A stretch of DNA of 64,000 nt, taken from positions 3,194,501 through 3,258,500 of the forward strand of contig NC_069083.1 of the NCBI RefSeq assembly GCF_947172395.1. The letters are read 5' to 3'. Position 1 is the first letter of the stretch, and each line of letters opens with the position of its first letter. The position numbers were made by a program, and so were the translations under genes. Below the pieces are notes generated by a model that saw nothing but the letters and a program-made list of their open reading frames with translations, made no database searches and was not told the DNA's origin. This DNA is from Bicyclus anynana (Eukaryota; Arthropoda; Insecta; Lepidoptera; Nymphalidae). Below are positions 23,423 through 34,236 of the stretch, one piece after another.

Positions 23423-24287
23423 TAAGAAATGAAATAGCTCCACTTGATATGCTTTTGATTTGCTGGAGCAGTATGGTTTACTAGGACATTATATAAAATA
23501 AATAGAATGTGAGTATTTCTGTGAAGGCCACCTAAATCATATTTGCAAAGTCCAAATATGATCTCTTAATACAAATATTGTGAATGTAATTATATTTAAA
23601 TAAAGAATTGTTTTTTTGTTTTTGGTGCACTCATAATTTCTTCTTAAAACACTTTATTGTCATCACAAGGATGAAATTTTTTTTATTATTAGTTAAAATA
23701 GAACAGCCAGCAAAAATATCCTTTCAGACTTCAAATGTGAATGCCAATTTCTCCAGTTACTGTATACTGTACGCGCCATAAATCCCTTTGCAGGGCTGCG
23801 TTTTTGACAGGATGGCAAAAATTTGCTAAGGATGACTATTAAAATGAAAAGATTTTATAATAAATATGTGATGTTACTTACAGCTCAATCATCATAGATG
23901 TTTTTTTCAGTATTGACATGTTTTAGCTTATCTAAATTACATAGTACAAAGATGAAAATTAACAAAAAGCTAACTTTTTGTAGGCCAGGCCAGTAGTTTT
24001 TCTATGTAAAAATGAAGTGTCATGTCTTTTCTCTTACAAAAGACACCCCCAACCACAAAGCATTATAGCACCACCAAAAAAAAAGACTGACTTTCAAAAC
24101 AGCAACTGCTGAAAAACTCATTTATAAGCTCCATGTTTGTCTATTCAAGTCATGTTACCTTCTAGCTCTGTATTGTAATGTTGTTATCAAATTGCTATTT
24201 TATGGAAGCTAATAAATAGCTCAGACATCTTTACTATTTACTAAATCATAAATTAATTGATTATTATCTAATTATCTATGCTCCTGC

Positions 24288-24554
24288 TTATGGTACATCA
24301 GGAGTTGGCTTTTCGGTAGGTTTTTCTTCAGATTTTTCTGCCACACTGGTAACACTGGGCTTTCCTACAATACTGGTCTGCTTCTTTTTCCCGTATGGCA
24401 ACACTGGCTCCGCGTGACTGATAAGGCTCGCAGATGAAATAAACACCGATACTTGTTCAGGAGTGGGACACGCGACTATTAGAGTATCTTCGTAGGAGTA
24501 GCCAGAGTTTGTTAGAATCTGTTCCAACTGAACAAAAAAGCCAACAACATTGTT
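24288..24554 (-). CDS. Cog3: Cog3 exon 11, C-terminus
   Basis: Encodes the last 88 residues: NNVVGFFVQLEQIL, EDTLIVACPTPEQVSVF, then a Lys/Pro/Thr-rich tail. It joins FRPIR of exon 10 in phase 0. The acceptor is TGTTTCAG|. A perfect hairpin lies 43-86 bases upstream of this acceptor (24597-24640). Confidence 0.9.
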   Translation of the reverse strand, partial: NNVVGFFVQLEQILTNSGYSYEDTLIVACPTPEQVSVFISSASLISHAEPVLPYGKKKQTSIVGKPSVTSVAEKSEEKPTEKPTPDVP

Positions 24555-27500
24555 CTGAAACAAGCAATAAGTTTTATTATAGTTAATTTGACTCATGAGT
24601 AGAATAGGATAGGGCTAGGGAGCCCTATCCTATTCTACTCCCACCCTACACCTACCCTACCCCTACCTACCTAACTCCACCCCTACCCTCTCTCTCGTGG
24701 CTTGTTACCAGCCCACCGCCAAAGACGTACCGCCAAGCAATTTAGCGTTCCGGTACGATGTCGTGTAGTATAACCGAAAGGGGTGTGGATTTTCATCCTC
24801 CTCCTAAAAAGTTAACCCGCTGTCATCTTGGATTGCATCATCGCTTACCTACCATCAGGAGAGATTGTAGTCAAGCTAGGGCTAACATGTAAAGAATAAA
24901 AAAAAATTAGAATTTAAACTATCGTGACCGTTATTCATATTAATTGATTGGCTACTCATGGCTACTCACGTGATATAAGTAAGTTAATATTTGATCGGGA
25001 TCACGGATGGTTGCAGCCGACAGCGTGGAAACCGCTATTTCTTTAAATGTCACAAATAACAAACTTGGAACAAGATAGCATCAGTTATTATTAGTTCGGT
25101 TTGCTTACAAGACAAGTCTAATGAAGATGACATTAATGAACCGTCGGAGAGTGTAACGGAACCTTCACTCCCCACTACTCAACTCTTCTCCCAGCGCCCG
25201 ATGCGAGCAGCTGCGCGCCGTGCCGCCGCTTCGCAGTTTGGATCGTCCCGCGTTGCAAGAACCAGCTCATGACTAAGGGTCCCTTATGGGTTAGAAACTA
25301 GTCGGGCATACTCCTACCTTATATCACGTGAGTATTAGCCGTGTTTCATAATCAATTAATTTTTTTTTTATTTATACTCTATACTAATATATTAAGGTGA
25401 AGAGTATTTTTGTTTGTTTGTTTGAACGCGCTAATCTCAGAAACTACTGGTCCGATGTAAAAAATTATTTCAATGTAGATAGCCCATTTATCGAGGAAGG
25501 CTATAGGCTATATATTATCCCCATTTTCCTACGGGAACGGGAACCACGCGGGTAAAACCGCGCGGCGTCAGCTAGTATATTTATAAAGTTACGTACCCTT
25601 ATAGGTCTAAATAGTATGAACTCGGTTTCCTTGTTAGCGAGATACAGCTGCATGGAGCGCTGCAGGGGGGCGAGGTGCGACTTGATGCGCCGCTGCGTCT
25701 CCTTCACTACCGCGCCCAACTGCTCCGGCGTCGCCCACGGCTGGGACTTCAACTGCTCCGGTGGGGTGAATGCTTGGGCCTGAAGGAAATTACTGACTTT
25801 GCAATTTGCACTGATTTATTAATATATAAAAACAAAAAATCGAAAACCGTTTTACGTACAAAGATTTGACGGCCTCCGTGACGAAGTGGTACGCGCGGTG
25901 GATTTACAAAACGGAGGTCCTGGGTTCGATCCCCGGCTGGCCCGATTGAAATTTTCTCAATTGGTCCAGGCCTGGCTGGTGTGAGGCTTCAGCCGTGGCT
26001 AGCTGCCACCATACTGCCAAAGACGTACCGCCAAGCGATTTAGCGTTCCGATACGATGTCGTGTAGAAACCAAAAGGTGTAAGGATTTTCATTCTACTCC
26101 TAACAAGTTAGCCCGCTTCCATCTTAAACTGCATCATCTCTTACCACCAGGTGAAATTGTAGTCAAGTGCTAACTTGTAAGAATAAAAAAAAAAGATGAA
26201 ATTTGGCTGGGAGATCCGTTAAAATCCGATTTTGCGTTTAGAAACTTTGGTATCTTAAACTAAATTTTTAAACCAAAATTCTAATACAAAGTATTTTACA
26301 CAATAAGTTTCATGGTACAAGCATACCTTAGTAGTAGTGCTAGTATTGTAACATCTTGCAGCATTGCTGTGTAGCACATATTATTACTTAACGCCTACAA
26401 ATAAGATTGATGGTTAAATTCTGTTGTGTTCCATGCCATATACTGTAAAAATTTACTGCATTTATGTGTCAATTTTCTACCATAAAGTGAGCCATCTTGT
26501 AAGTTCATCAATAATCATAACTATAAAATAATATCACCTATGCTTGGGACACTTCATTTAAGCAAATATCTATGTTTGATTAAATATTGATCATTAGAGG
26601 ATTTCTTACTTACTAACCTTTTCAATAAACTCCATTATCGGTCCGGCCATGATCTCTGTGGCGATTTTAATGAAAGTTTCACAGCAGCTCTTCAACTGAC
26701 GATCCACTTCCTTCCTCGAATCCAACAAATGTTCCCTCACTATTGGAGTGCCTTCCAACAAGAATTCCAAAAGAGCATTATTACTGTTCAAGTAGAAAAT
26801 CTGCCTCGGCTTTTGCATCAACCCATAAGCTGCTGACCGTACATTGCTAAAGTCCAGAGTAGTCTCCTTGACTATAAAATCTACCTGAAAAGGTGCAATT
26901 TGTTCCCGCAAAATCAACAGATGTTTGATTTGGAACAACTCGCCGTCTACATCAGTTTTAGTAGCGGATATCTGTTTTGCTGCATTGTCTACGCTCTGTA
27001 CGCAAAGCGATATAGCTTCTTGAGCTAATCCTTGGAAAACTCGCTTTTCCAGACACCTGTAAAGCCTGGACAGTGCTGCTAAAGTTCTCCTGACTCCAGG
27101 GTACCACATTCCGTGGAGGTCTGCAGGGGAGGCCTGCGGTCGTCGCTGGGCTTCAATGTTTATGTTGGCCACTTCTTGGGATGTCGTAGATATGTCTGAT
27201 ATCATAGAGTTGCGTGAATCGCTGCGTTTTAAGCTCTGCTCTTGTAAGGACAGAGCTATTTGCTGTAAAAAAAAAAAACAATATACAGATAAAATACAAC
27301 AATATGTATGATAAACTAATAATAGTCGTCTGTTGTCTTTTCAACCTGTTGTTTAACAACATTGTTAACATTATTGTGCCTTTTTGGACTAACAAAGCCT
27401 CAATATTTTTTCAACATTTAATAATTACATATTACAATTTTAACGTTAAACAATAAGGCTTTAGTCACAAATTGTGCCGATGTATATAAGATAGAGATAC

Positions 27501-30500
27501 TTTGCAACATGAGCAGCGAGCTACAGTGGCAGTGGGACAACTGTACCCACCTCCATCATGAGCAGCTTGTCGGGGTAGGCGAGGTCGCCGGGCGCGGGCC
27601 GGTACTTGAGCACGTCTGCGCGCAGGTGCACGTGCGCGCGGAACTCGAGCCGCTCCTGCGCGTCCTGCAGCAGCGAGCTACAGTGGCAGTGGTACAACTG
27701 TACCCACCTCCATCATGAGCAGCTTGTCGGGGTAGGCGAGGTCGCCGGGCGCGGGCCGGTACTTGAGCACGTCTGCGCGCAGGTGCACGTGCGCGCGGAA
27801 CTCGAGCCGCTCCTGCGCGTCCTGCAGCAGCGAGCTACAGTGGCAGTGGTACAACTGTACCCACCTCCATCATGAGCAGCTTGTCGGGGTAGGCGAGGTC
27901 GCCGGGCGCGGGCCGGTACTTGAGCACGTCTGCGCGCAGGTGCACGTGCGCGCGGAACTCGAGCCGCTCCTGCGCGTCCTGCAGCAGCGAGCTACAGTGG
28001 CAGTGGTACAACTGTACCCACCTCCATCATGAGCAGCTTGTCGGGGTAGGCGAGGTCGCCGGGCGCGGGCCGGTACTTGAGCACGTCTGCGCGCAGGTGC
28101 ACGTGCGCGCGGAACTCGAGCCGCTCCTGCGCGTCCTGCAGCAGCGAGCTACAGTGGCAGTGGTACAACTGTACCCACCTCCATCATGAGCAGCTTGTCG
28201 GGGTAGGCGAGGTCGCCGGGCGCGGGCCGGTACTTGAGCACGTCTGCGCGCAGGTGCACGTGCGCGCGGAACACGAGCCGCTCCTGCGCGTCCTGCAGCA
28301 GCGAGTTACAGTGGCAGTGGTACAACTGTACCCACCTCCATCATGAGCAGCTTGTCGGGGTAGGCGAGGTCGCCGGGCGCGGGCCGGTACTTGAGCACGT
28401 CTGCGCGCAGGTGCACGTGCGCGCGGAACACGAGCCGCTCCTGCGCGTCCTGCAGCAGCGAGCTACAGTGGCAGTGGTACAACTGTACCCACCTCCATCA
28501 TGAGCAGCTTGTCGGGGTAGGCGAGGTCGCCGGGCGCGGGCCGGTACTTGAGCACGTCTGCGCGAAGGTGCACGTGCGCGCGGAACACGAGCCGCTCCTG
28601 CGCGTCCTGCAGCAGCGAGTTACAGTGGCAGTGGTACAACTGTACCCACCTCCATCATGAGCAGCTTGTCGGGGTAGGCGAGGTCGCCGGGCGCGGGCCG
28701 GTACTTGAGCACGTCTGCGCGCAGGTGCACGTGCGCGCGGAACACGAGCCGCTCCTGCGCGTCCTGCAGTAGCGAGCGCGCCGCGCTGCCCAGCGCACTC
28801 AGCGCCGCTGGGAGACACAGACAACACACGCTATACACAAACAACACGCTCGAGTCCTCCGCCGCGCGGTACAGGCACATCACTACAGTAGTGTAGTGCA
28901 TGCAACAAGTGCGCGTGTGCATTGAGTTGGTCTCAGTAATAAATTCAATATAGTTTTTTATAAATAGCTGATAAAACAAGAAAATGGTACCCCGTATCAT
29001 TAAAATTTAAAAATTACAAGGATTTTATTAAAATTTATTAAAGTGAATAAATCTAACTAAATAAAAAGAAATAAATAAAATAAAAACCCAAGTTTTTGAG
29101 TTATATCAAGATGGCGCCCATAGAGCAACTATTACATGACAATTGACAGCAAACGTCAAATCGATTAATGCATTGAATACGTCATCTATCCGCAATTATT
29201 ACCCATAATAATGTTGCATTTCTTGGGAGATAATGAATATTATTTTGAAAGAATTAAAGTAAATTCGTAGATTTGTATAATCAAAAATAGTTAAAAAAAT
29301 ATATCTTGTTTTTATTTCCGCTAGGGTACAATGACTGATCCTGGGCTCCATACAATTTTGGACCATCTCCTTTGCAGGCTATATACTAGAACTAGACTAA
29401 GCGCAGCTCAGCGCGTGTGTAAGTCTGAGGAATAAGTGTTAAAGCTTATGTGCCTGTACTCCTTCTTATGACGTGCATAGTTAGGCACGTTTGACGTTGT
29501 CTGAAAAATGTAAAATACGTCAAAAAAAAATACGGCATAGTAAAAGAAGTTCTTGGATGGGGTGGACGGTGATAATCGTAGTGACGTCACTGTTCAGTTA
29601 ACGCATGCTCACTCACGGTCGTTGTTGACCTGCTCCTCGATGACCTCGACGCGCAGTATGACGCACAGCTCGGCCAGCGTCTCCAGGTGGTTGATGTGGA
29701 TGATGTACGGCCGCAGCGTCTCGTACAGGCCGTTGCACAACGAGCGGAGGTATTCCCTGCAAACATACAATTCAAATTGTTTTTCTACTTCCATTTATTA
29801 ATAGGCTAGTTGATCGAATGCGAAATGAGTTTATCTACTGACGAACCAAAGTCACCGACTTAACACAACGTGTTGCGAAGCTGAAATGGTAATGGTTGGG
29901 ACACATAGTTCGACAAGCCGATGGACGTTGGGACTAGAAAGCGCAGTGTTGGTTGCGCCCCACCAGGTGGATTGACGAAATCAAGCGAGTCGCAGGGATT
30001 CGCTGGATGCAGACGCCTCAGAATCGTGATGTTTGGAAATCTACAAAAGGCCCATGACCTTCAGGGGACGTCTTTCGGCCGTTATGGTGATGACGATTAC
30101 CAGAAACACTCACTCGAGCGGCGGCGAGGGGCGCGCGAAGAAGTGCGTGTAGAGCGCGCACTCGTCGCGCACGGCCAGCGCCAGCAGCGAGCAGGCGGCG
30201 CGCAGCAGTGCGCAGTGGTCGCGCGCGTGCGTGTGCGCCGCAGTGCGCAGCGCGCCCGCCGCCGCGCCGCCCGCCACGCGCTGGCGCCGCGCCGCGTACT
30301 CGCGCTGCAGGTCCCACAGCAGCGACGCGTAGCTAGACATGGGAACAGTGAAGTAAAAATTACCATAAAACACTAATTTTAAAAATCAAAACAATTCAAT
30401 AACTCGCGCGCGCGCCTCTTCCACTCTTACGCCTCCAGTGTTCTGTAGAGAGAAAGAGAGAACGAAATCACGCGCGATATGCGCAACGCGTATAGATGCA

Positions 30501-33500
30501 GTTTTATTGTTCGTGCGCGCGTGTGTGTGGTAGAAAATGCGGGACATCCGGGACGAATCCAACGTTTTACGGGACTATTTACTAATTATTTCATGGCGGG
30601 ATTACATCTAGAATTACGGGACGGTCCCGCAGAATACGGGATGGGTGGCACCCTTATTCATGGGGCGCTATGTTAAATTCGACATTTCTCGACAGAGGAG
30701 TAAAATTTTTAAAAGTTTATTTTAAACAATTTTATTTTTTTGTCGGCTCTTTTCAGTAGGTAGATTCTGCCTAATTCTACTTGAAATACAATTTTTTTTT
30801 TTATAGTTATGTAGATACGAGTATAGATGATACAAATTACTCACTCCTCATTAACTTCAGCCCGTTTCTCCACTTCACTCAACACCATCTTCAGTTTGGG
30901 CGCGGCCGCTTGGAACTTGCCGAAGTAGACGGCGTAGGCAGTGTCCACGCCCCCGCCGTCCGCCGGCTCGTCGGGCGCCAGCACTTGCTCCGTGGCGTGG
31001 TTGAGGATGTGCGTGACGTAGGCGCGTATGAGGGAAATGGCCCGGCTTTGTAGGTGACGGTACTTCACCGAGTATGTGTGAGCTTCTTTGAATGTACTCT
31101 GGAAGTATTAAAAGCATTGGCTATAATATTAGACTCAGCAAAATAGCTCCCCTTAAACCTTTTAAACTTTCTCAGTAATGGAGTAGTTAAATCTATATAT
31201 ATAAAAGAAAGTCGTGTTAGTTTAACTTTTTATAACTCAAGATAGGCTGGACTATATATATGGATAGCTTAGAACCAGGAGACAGACATAAGATACTTAG
31301 GGTAGGGGTAGGGGAAGGTTAGAGGTAGTTTATTAGTATTAGAGTAATTCGCTAGGGCTGATTCTACATGTTTAAAGTTGTTGTCAATAGAGAATTTAAA
31401 ACAAAATATCATGTACCCCATCAGTCCTCATCAGTCCTGCCCCTAGCGGATTATTTAAAAATCTTTACAGAAAAAAGGCTAATTTAATAACCTTACTTCA
31501 AAGCTTTCACAGCCATTTATCAACACATACTCTTTTAGAGGTTAATATGTAATTTGCAGGCCATAAAGAATGTAAAATATATTTACATTGGCCCTCATGT
31601 AATCCAAGCACTCGTCAATCTTAGCCAGCACATTGAAGAAAGCCTCACTATTGACGGACATGGTGGAGCTGTTGAGCCGCTGCGACAGATGCTCCACTTG
31701 TGTGAAGTAGTGCAGCTTGTGTTTTATGTCCTCGCCTGATGACAAAAATATATTTTGGTACAAAAATAAACACTTTTTTAATCTATATTAATATATAAAG
31801 CTGAAGAGTTTGTTCGGTTGAACTCGCTAATCTTACATTACTAAGAACTATCTTCCTCTACTACTAGCTAGATTTGCAGATCACACAGAGGTATGATACA
31901 ACTCCAATGCAGGTTGGAGGATTTAAAAAATTTCATACAAATTATACTCTACAAAATAAATTTTACTTTCACACCCAATAGTTGTAAGACATAATTTTAA
32001 AAATGAATATTTTTTTATGACAAGTGTTTGCTATAGTATCAATTAAAACATATAATAATGACATTACCAATTCCTGAAAGTTTATTCTGATCAGCTAGCA
32101 GCTGCTCGCTCATGTTGTGAAGGGCATTCGTCTTGTTTGACACCAAGTTGTACTCCTCAGAGAGTTTGTTCAAATCTGACAATGTTGCTGTTATCTGAAA
32201 ATGTGGAACATCATTATTAGTATTTATATCAGTATCTTACCAGTGTTGGCAATTCAGTAGTGTCACACACTTTGCCTCAGAGAATATTATGTTAAGCTAA
32301 TTGCCCCAGTTATTGTAAATAACAACTGATAATGATTGTTCTTAACATGCCAACCTGCTTTGCAGCATAGTGGGTATGAGCTCTAAATCCCCACTCGTAG
32401 GGGTCCTGGTAAGTAAGGCACTTTGCTGGATTGTTGACTGTTGAAACATCTTATCTATATTTTGTTTCTTATTTGTTTTCATACACAAGTGGTATAAAAT
32501 AATCAGAAAACCCTAATAGTTTAGAACTTGAAATCTTCTAGAGTCATAATTTTTATGAAAATTGTTTTCTTGGAAATTGTTGCAGGTATTTTGTATGGAG
32601 AGCCATGATAGCCCAGTGGTTATGACCTCTGCCTCTGATACCGGAGGGTGTGGGTTCGCACCTCCAACTTTTCAGTTGTGTGCATTTTGAAAAATCTCAA
32701 ATGGTGAAGGAAAGACATGGTGATGAAACCTGCATACCAGAGAATTTTCTTAATTCTCTGAGTGTGTGAAGTCTGCCAATCGTCATTGGTCCATCATGGT
32801 GGACCAATGAAAAACCTAACCCTCGAGACTCGAGCTCAGCAGTGAGCCAAATTTATGTTGATAATGATGATGATGATGATTTTGTAAGTGCAACATCAGT
32901 AGAAACATAATATATTGTGTAGGGAAAAGACATTGTTAACCAATAGCAGTAGAATCGAAAATAACTTTTGTTGGAATGGAAGAAATGCAAGTGAAAGTGA
33001 TTGACTGTCAATACTGCACTATTAGTCAAAAATATGTCAATTACTTTACACTAGAAATCTTACACTTATCTTAGGCGGCATATAAATATACTCAGAGGCA
33101 CAATTACCCGCCCACTTTAATATGATGCAAGTATATTAAAATGATAACTTATATATATATTAAGAGGATAACTTGCCTCTGAGTATATATTAAAAGAAGA
33201 ATAGTACCTGATTGTTCAATGAAACACACTCATTCCGTCTCTCCTCCAGCTGTTTATAATATGCTTCATACGGCTCATCATGCCTCTTCATATTCTCCTC
33301 ATTGAGTGTATCATACCAGTCCAAGAACTCATATGTTGTGTCCACCTTGGGTATGTCTCCTGTATCAGTTGTAGGGACATCTGGAGTGTGCTATATTTTA
33401 AAAATAGAAAAAGCTAAAGTTTTTTTTTTTAAGAACTGGCTTTACTGCTTTAGGTTCTAAACCTTTTGAGAATAGTTTAGTATCTTACTACAAGGGCTAG

Positions 33501-34035
33501 ATGCTGTGAAGTTGCTGACTTAGCACATATTAGATATCTTAGGGACATGTGTGTGTAAACTTACAATGATTGGGCATAAAAAAAATTGTATAACTTAATT
33601 TTAAATTTAATAAACACTCCAAAAAAGGTGGAATGGAAGATAATATACCTACGTAAAAAAAAATAATATACCCTGACTATAATTAAACAGATACATTACA
33701 AATAAGATGGAATGAAAGATGATAATTACAATTTTATAATTTTTAAGTTAGCCTTTGACTGTGATTTCATTATGTGAAATGACAATCCAGTCTAAGGTTA
33801 GTAACCTGAAGCTATAACTTGAACTTTTCTATTTTAACTGAATGAGATAGAATTATCTAGACTATTAGAACTTTTTAAATGTGCATACTACTTCATCAGT
33901 CGCTAACCCAAGGGCTAGGGCTTCCAAATCAAGAATTGCTTCCCTTTGACTCGATGTGAGCGGTGCTAGAGGATTATCAGGAGCCTCCCATAGCAGCAGT
34001 TTGTTTTGAATTTCTTTTAAAGTCATATTATCCAT
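24288..34035 (-). CDS. Cog3: Conserved oligomeric Golgi complex subunit 3, eleven exons
   Basis: Eleven exons in continuous phase: 33892-34035, 33208-33390, 32068-32194, 31587-31735, 30845-31098, 30114-30332, 29617-29756, 28650-28807, 26618-27262, 25597-25779, 24288-24554. The product is 822 aa (human COG3 is 828 aa). COG3/Sec34 is a core subunit of lobe A of the COG tethering complex, which captures vesicles for retrograde transport at the Golgi. Diagnostic blocks in order are LLLWEAPDNPLAPLT (residues about 13-27), EEYNLVSNKTNALH and EQLLADQ (Sec34 domain), SVNSEAFFNVLAKIDECLDYM, YAVYFGKFQAAAPK, RDHCALLRAACSLL, RPYIIHINHLETLAELC, PAPGDLAYPDKL, SPADLHGMWYPGVRRTL, IKHLLILREQIAPFQVDF, LNSNNALLEFLLEGTP, and NKETEFILFRPIRNN near the C-terminus. 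All junctions are GT/AG. Exons 5-8 are extremely GC-rich, the others not. The C-terminal tail (KPTEKPTPDVP) is less conserved. Exon 8 is part of a tandem array (separate entry). Confidence 0.95.
24597..24640 (-). repeat. Perfect 20-bp hairpin near Cog3 exon 11 acceptor
   Basis: Arms 24597-24616 and 24621-24640 are exact reverse complements around the 4-base loop AGGG. In Cog3 pre-mRNA it sits 43-86 nt before the last 3' splice site, where the branch point would be near or in it. Confidence 0.9.
24641..24692 (-). other. G-rich tract on the Cog3 sense strand
   Basis: The minus strand carries many closely spaced G runs (GGGTAGGGG, GGTAGGGGTAGGG, GTAGGGTGGG). At least four runs of three or more G with short spacers meet the usual pattern for a G-quadruplex. 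It directly abuts the hairpin at 24597-24640. Confidence 0.65.
24697..24906 (+). mobile_element. 5'-truncated SINE family 1 in Cog3 intron 10
   Basis: Begins inside the body (CGTGGCTTGTTACCAGCCC) and ends in the A-rich tail. It is antisense to Cog3. Confidence 0.7.
24939..25360. mobile_element. Inverted-repeat element in Cog3 intron 10
   Basis: The left end contains ATTAATTGATT and ACTCACGTGATATAAG. The right end carries the reverse complements CTTATATCACGTGAGT and AATCAATTAAT. The ends match over about 45 bases with gaps and enclose about 420 bases. No frame of note. Likely a non-autonomous DNA transposon. Confidence 0.6.
25378..25574 (+). mobile_element. Helitron-like element next to Cog3 exon 10 donor
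   Basis: Starts TCTATACTAATAT and ends with GGGAACGGGAACCACGCGGG, then CCGCGCGG palindrome, then CTAG. It lacks coding capacity. Its CTAG end is only 22 bases from the exon 10 donor at 25596. Confidence 0.7.
25868..26194 (+). mobile_element. Full-length SINE family 1 in Cog3 intron 9
   Basis: Complete copy with A box-like CCGTGACGAAGTGGTACGCG, B box GGTTCGATCCC, body and A-rich tail. Antisense to Cog3. Confidence 0.85.
26618..27262 (-). CDS. Cog3: Cog3 exon 9, largest exon
   Basis: Encodes residues 459-673 in phase 0 at both ends. It contains the most conserved part of the protein: SPADLHGMWYPGVRRT, LYRCLEKRVFQGLAQEA, IKHLLILREQIAPF, NSNNALLEFLLEGTP and SRKEVDRQLKSCCE. The acceptor TTTTACAG| follows a run of T. 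Confidence 0.93.
27513..28777. repeat. Cog3: 157-bp tandem array derived from Cog3 exon 8
   Basis: Eight consecutive units with a strict 157-base period. On the minus strand each unit is 114 bases of exon 8 coding sequence (DAQERL...LLMME) plus 43 bases starting at the exon 8 donor GTGGGT. The rightmost unit overlaps the functional exon 8; the other seven lie in intron 8. Units are nearly identical. The four leftmost share GAACTCGAG where the four rightmost have GAACACGAG (Val to Glu in the Cog3 frame), GAGTTACA replaces GAGCTACA two units apart (near 28305 and 28618), and one unit has GCGAAGG near 28562. Unit ends coincide with a short match (CTCGCTRCTGCAG) between exon and intron, a likely duplication seed. 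The plus-strand open frames here are by-products. Confidence 0.95.
28650..28807 (-). CDS. Cog3: Cog3 exon 8, parent copy of the 157-bp array
   Basis: Acceptor TCTCCCAG| at 28808, donor GAG|GTGGGT after 28650. It encodes ALSALGSAARSLLQ, then DAQERLVFRAHVHLR and PAPGDLAYPDKLLMME, which match the family and splice in phase to QIALSLQEQ in exon 9. The last 114 bases (38 codons) plus 43 bases of following intron are the repeated unit. The first 44 bases are unique. Confidence 0.9.
29870..30100 (+). mobile_element. Degenerate non-LTR retrotransposon 3' end in Cog3 intron 6
   Basis: The text GGGACACATAGTTCGACAAG, CAAGCGAGTCGCAGGGATTC, AATCGTGATGTTTGGAAAT matches the end of a common lepidopteran endonuclease-reverse transcriptase (GHIVRQADGRW, IKRVAGIRWMQ, QNRDVWK). 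Stops and a deletion break the frame. Antisense to Cog3, lying directly against exon 6 (30114). Confidence 0.7.
31190..31260 (+). mobile_element. 5' fragment of a Helitron-like element, Cog3 intron 4
   Basis: AAATCTATATATATAAAAGAAAG followed by GTTAGTT...AACTC resembles the 5' region of the family; the 3' CTAG end is not nearby. Confidence 0.35.
31778..31870 (+). mobile_element. 5' fragment of a Helitron-like element, Cog3 intron 3
   Basis: ATCTATATTAATATATAAAG then GAAGAGTTTGTTCGGTTGAA and CGCTAATCT, as in the 25378 copy. The 3' end is absent. Confidence 0.45.
32600..32881 (+). mobile_element. SINE family 2 in Cog3 intron 2
   Basis: A box GCCCAGTGGTTATGACC, shortened B box region (GGGTTCGCACC), the body with CCAGAGAATTTTCTTAATTC, and a GATGATGATGATG end. 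Antisense to Cog3. Confidence 0.8.
33086..33188. mobile_element. Small MITE in Cog3 intron 2
   Basis: ATATACTCAGAGGCA (33086-33100) and its exact reverse complement TGCCTCTGAGTATAT (33174-33188) enclose AT-rich DNA. The inner arm abuts the exon 2 donor at 33207, about 19 bases away. Confidence 0.6.
33892..34035 (-). CDS. Cog3: Cog3 exon 1 with start codon
   Basis: Encodes MDNMTLKEIQNK and the conserved LWEAPDN...APLT segment, phase 0 at the donor. Human COG3 has only about a dozen residues more before the LALW block, so the start at 34035 (or the second ATG three codons later) is sensible. The bases before it, CTTTTGTAG|GAAGTC, look like a splice acceptor, so the leader may contain an intron. 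Confidence 0.85.
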
Positions 34036-34236
34036 GACTTCCTACAAAAGTTTCATAGTTTTAGAAATTCTGGAGATAAACAAAATAGCTGGCCGCTGAA
34101 GATGACGTATATTAAATGTCACTGTCAACTTGTCAAGTCAATGCTGTCAATGTCACTTGTCAAATTTTCATTCATCCACAGACTTCTAATAACCGCTTTA
34201 CTTCTTGAGCGATTCGCGCGCGAATCCATGAACAGT

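Larger units (their letters stand above)
22701..24287. other. Convergent intergenic region
   Basis: Between the 3' ends of the peptidase gene (plus) and Cog3 (minus). It holds a truncated SINE (22987-23201), a MITE (23285-23422) and AT-rich DNA. A TTTATT at 23653-23658, AATAAA on the minus strand, is a candidate end for Cog3 about 630 bases past its stop. Confidence 0.5.

Noticed and set aside
27513..28777. CRISPR-like regular array
   Set aside because: The units are 157 bases and contiguous with no unique spacers, and the genome is eukaryotic.
27509..28896. A series of near-identical plus-strand open frames of about 89 codons, looking like a repeat-protein family
   Set aside because: They are the antisense of the Cog3 exon 8 repeat. 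The open frames exist because GC-rich sequence has few stops, and the minus strand explains the sequence fully.
29921..30376. A 151-codon plus-strand frame across Cog3 exon 6
   Set aside because: It is antisense to the exon and runs into the degenerate retrotransposon end; neither explains a host gene.
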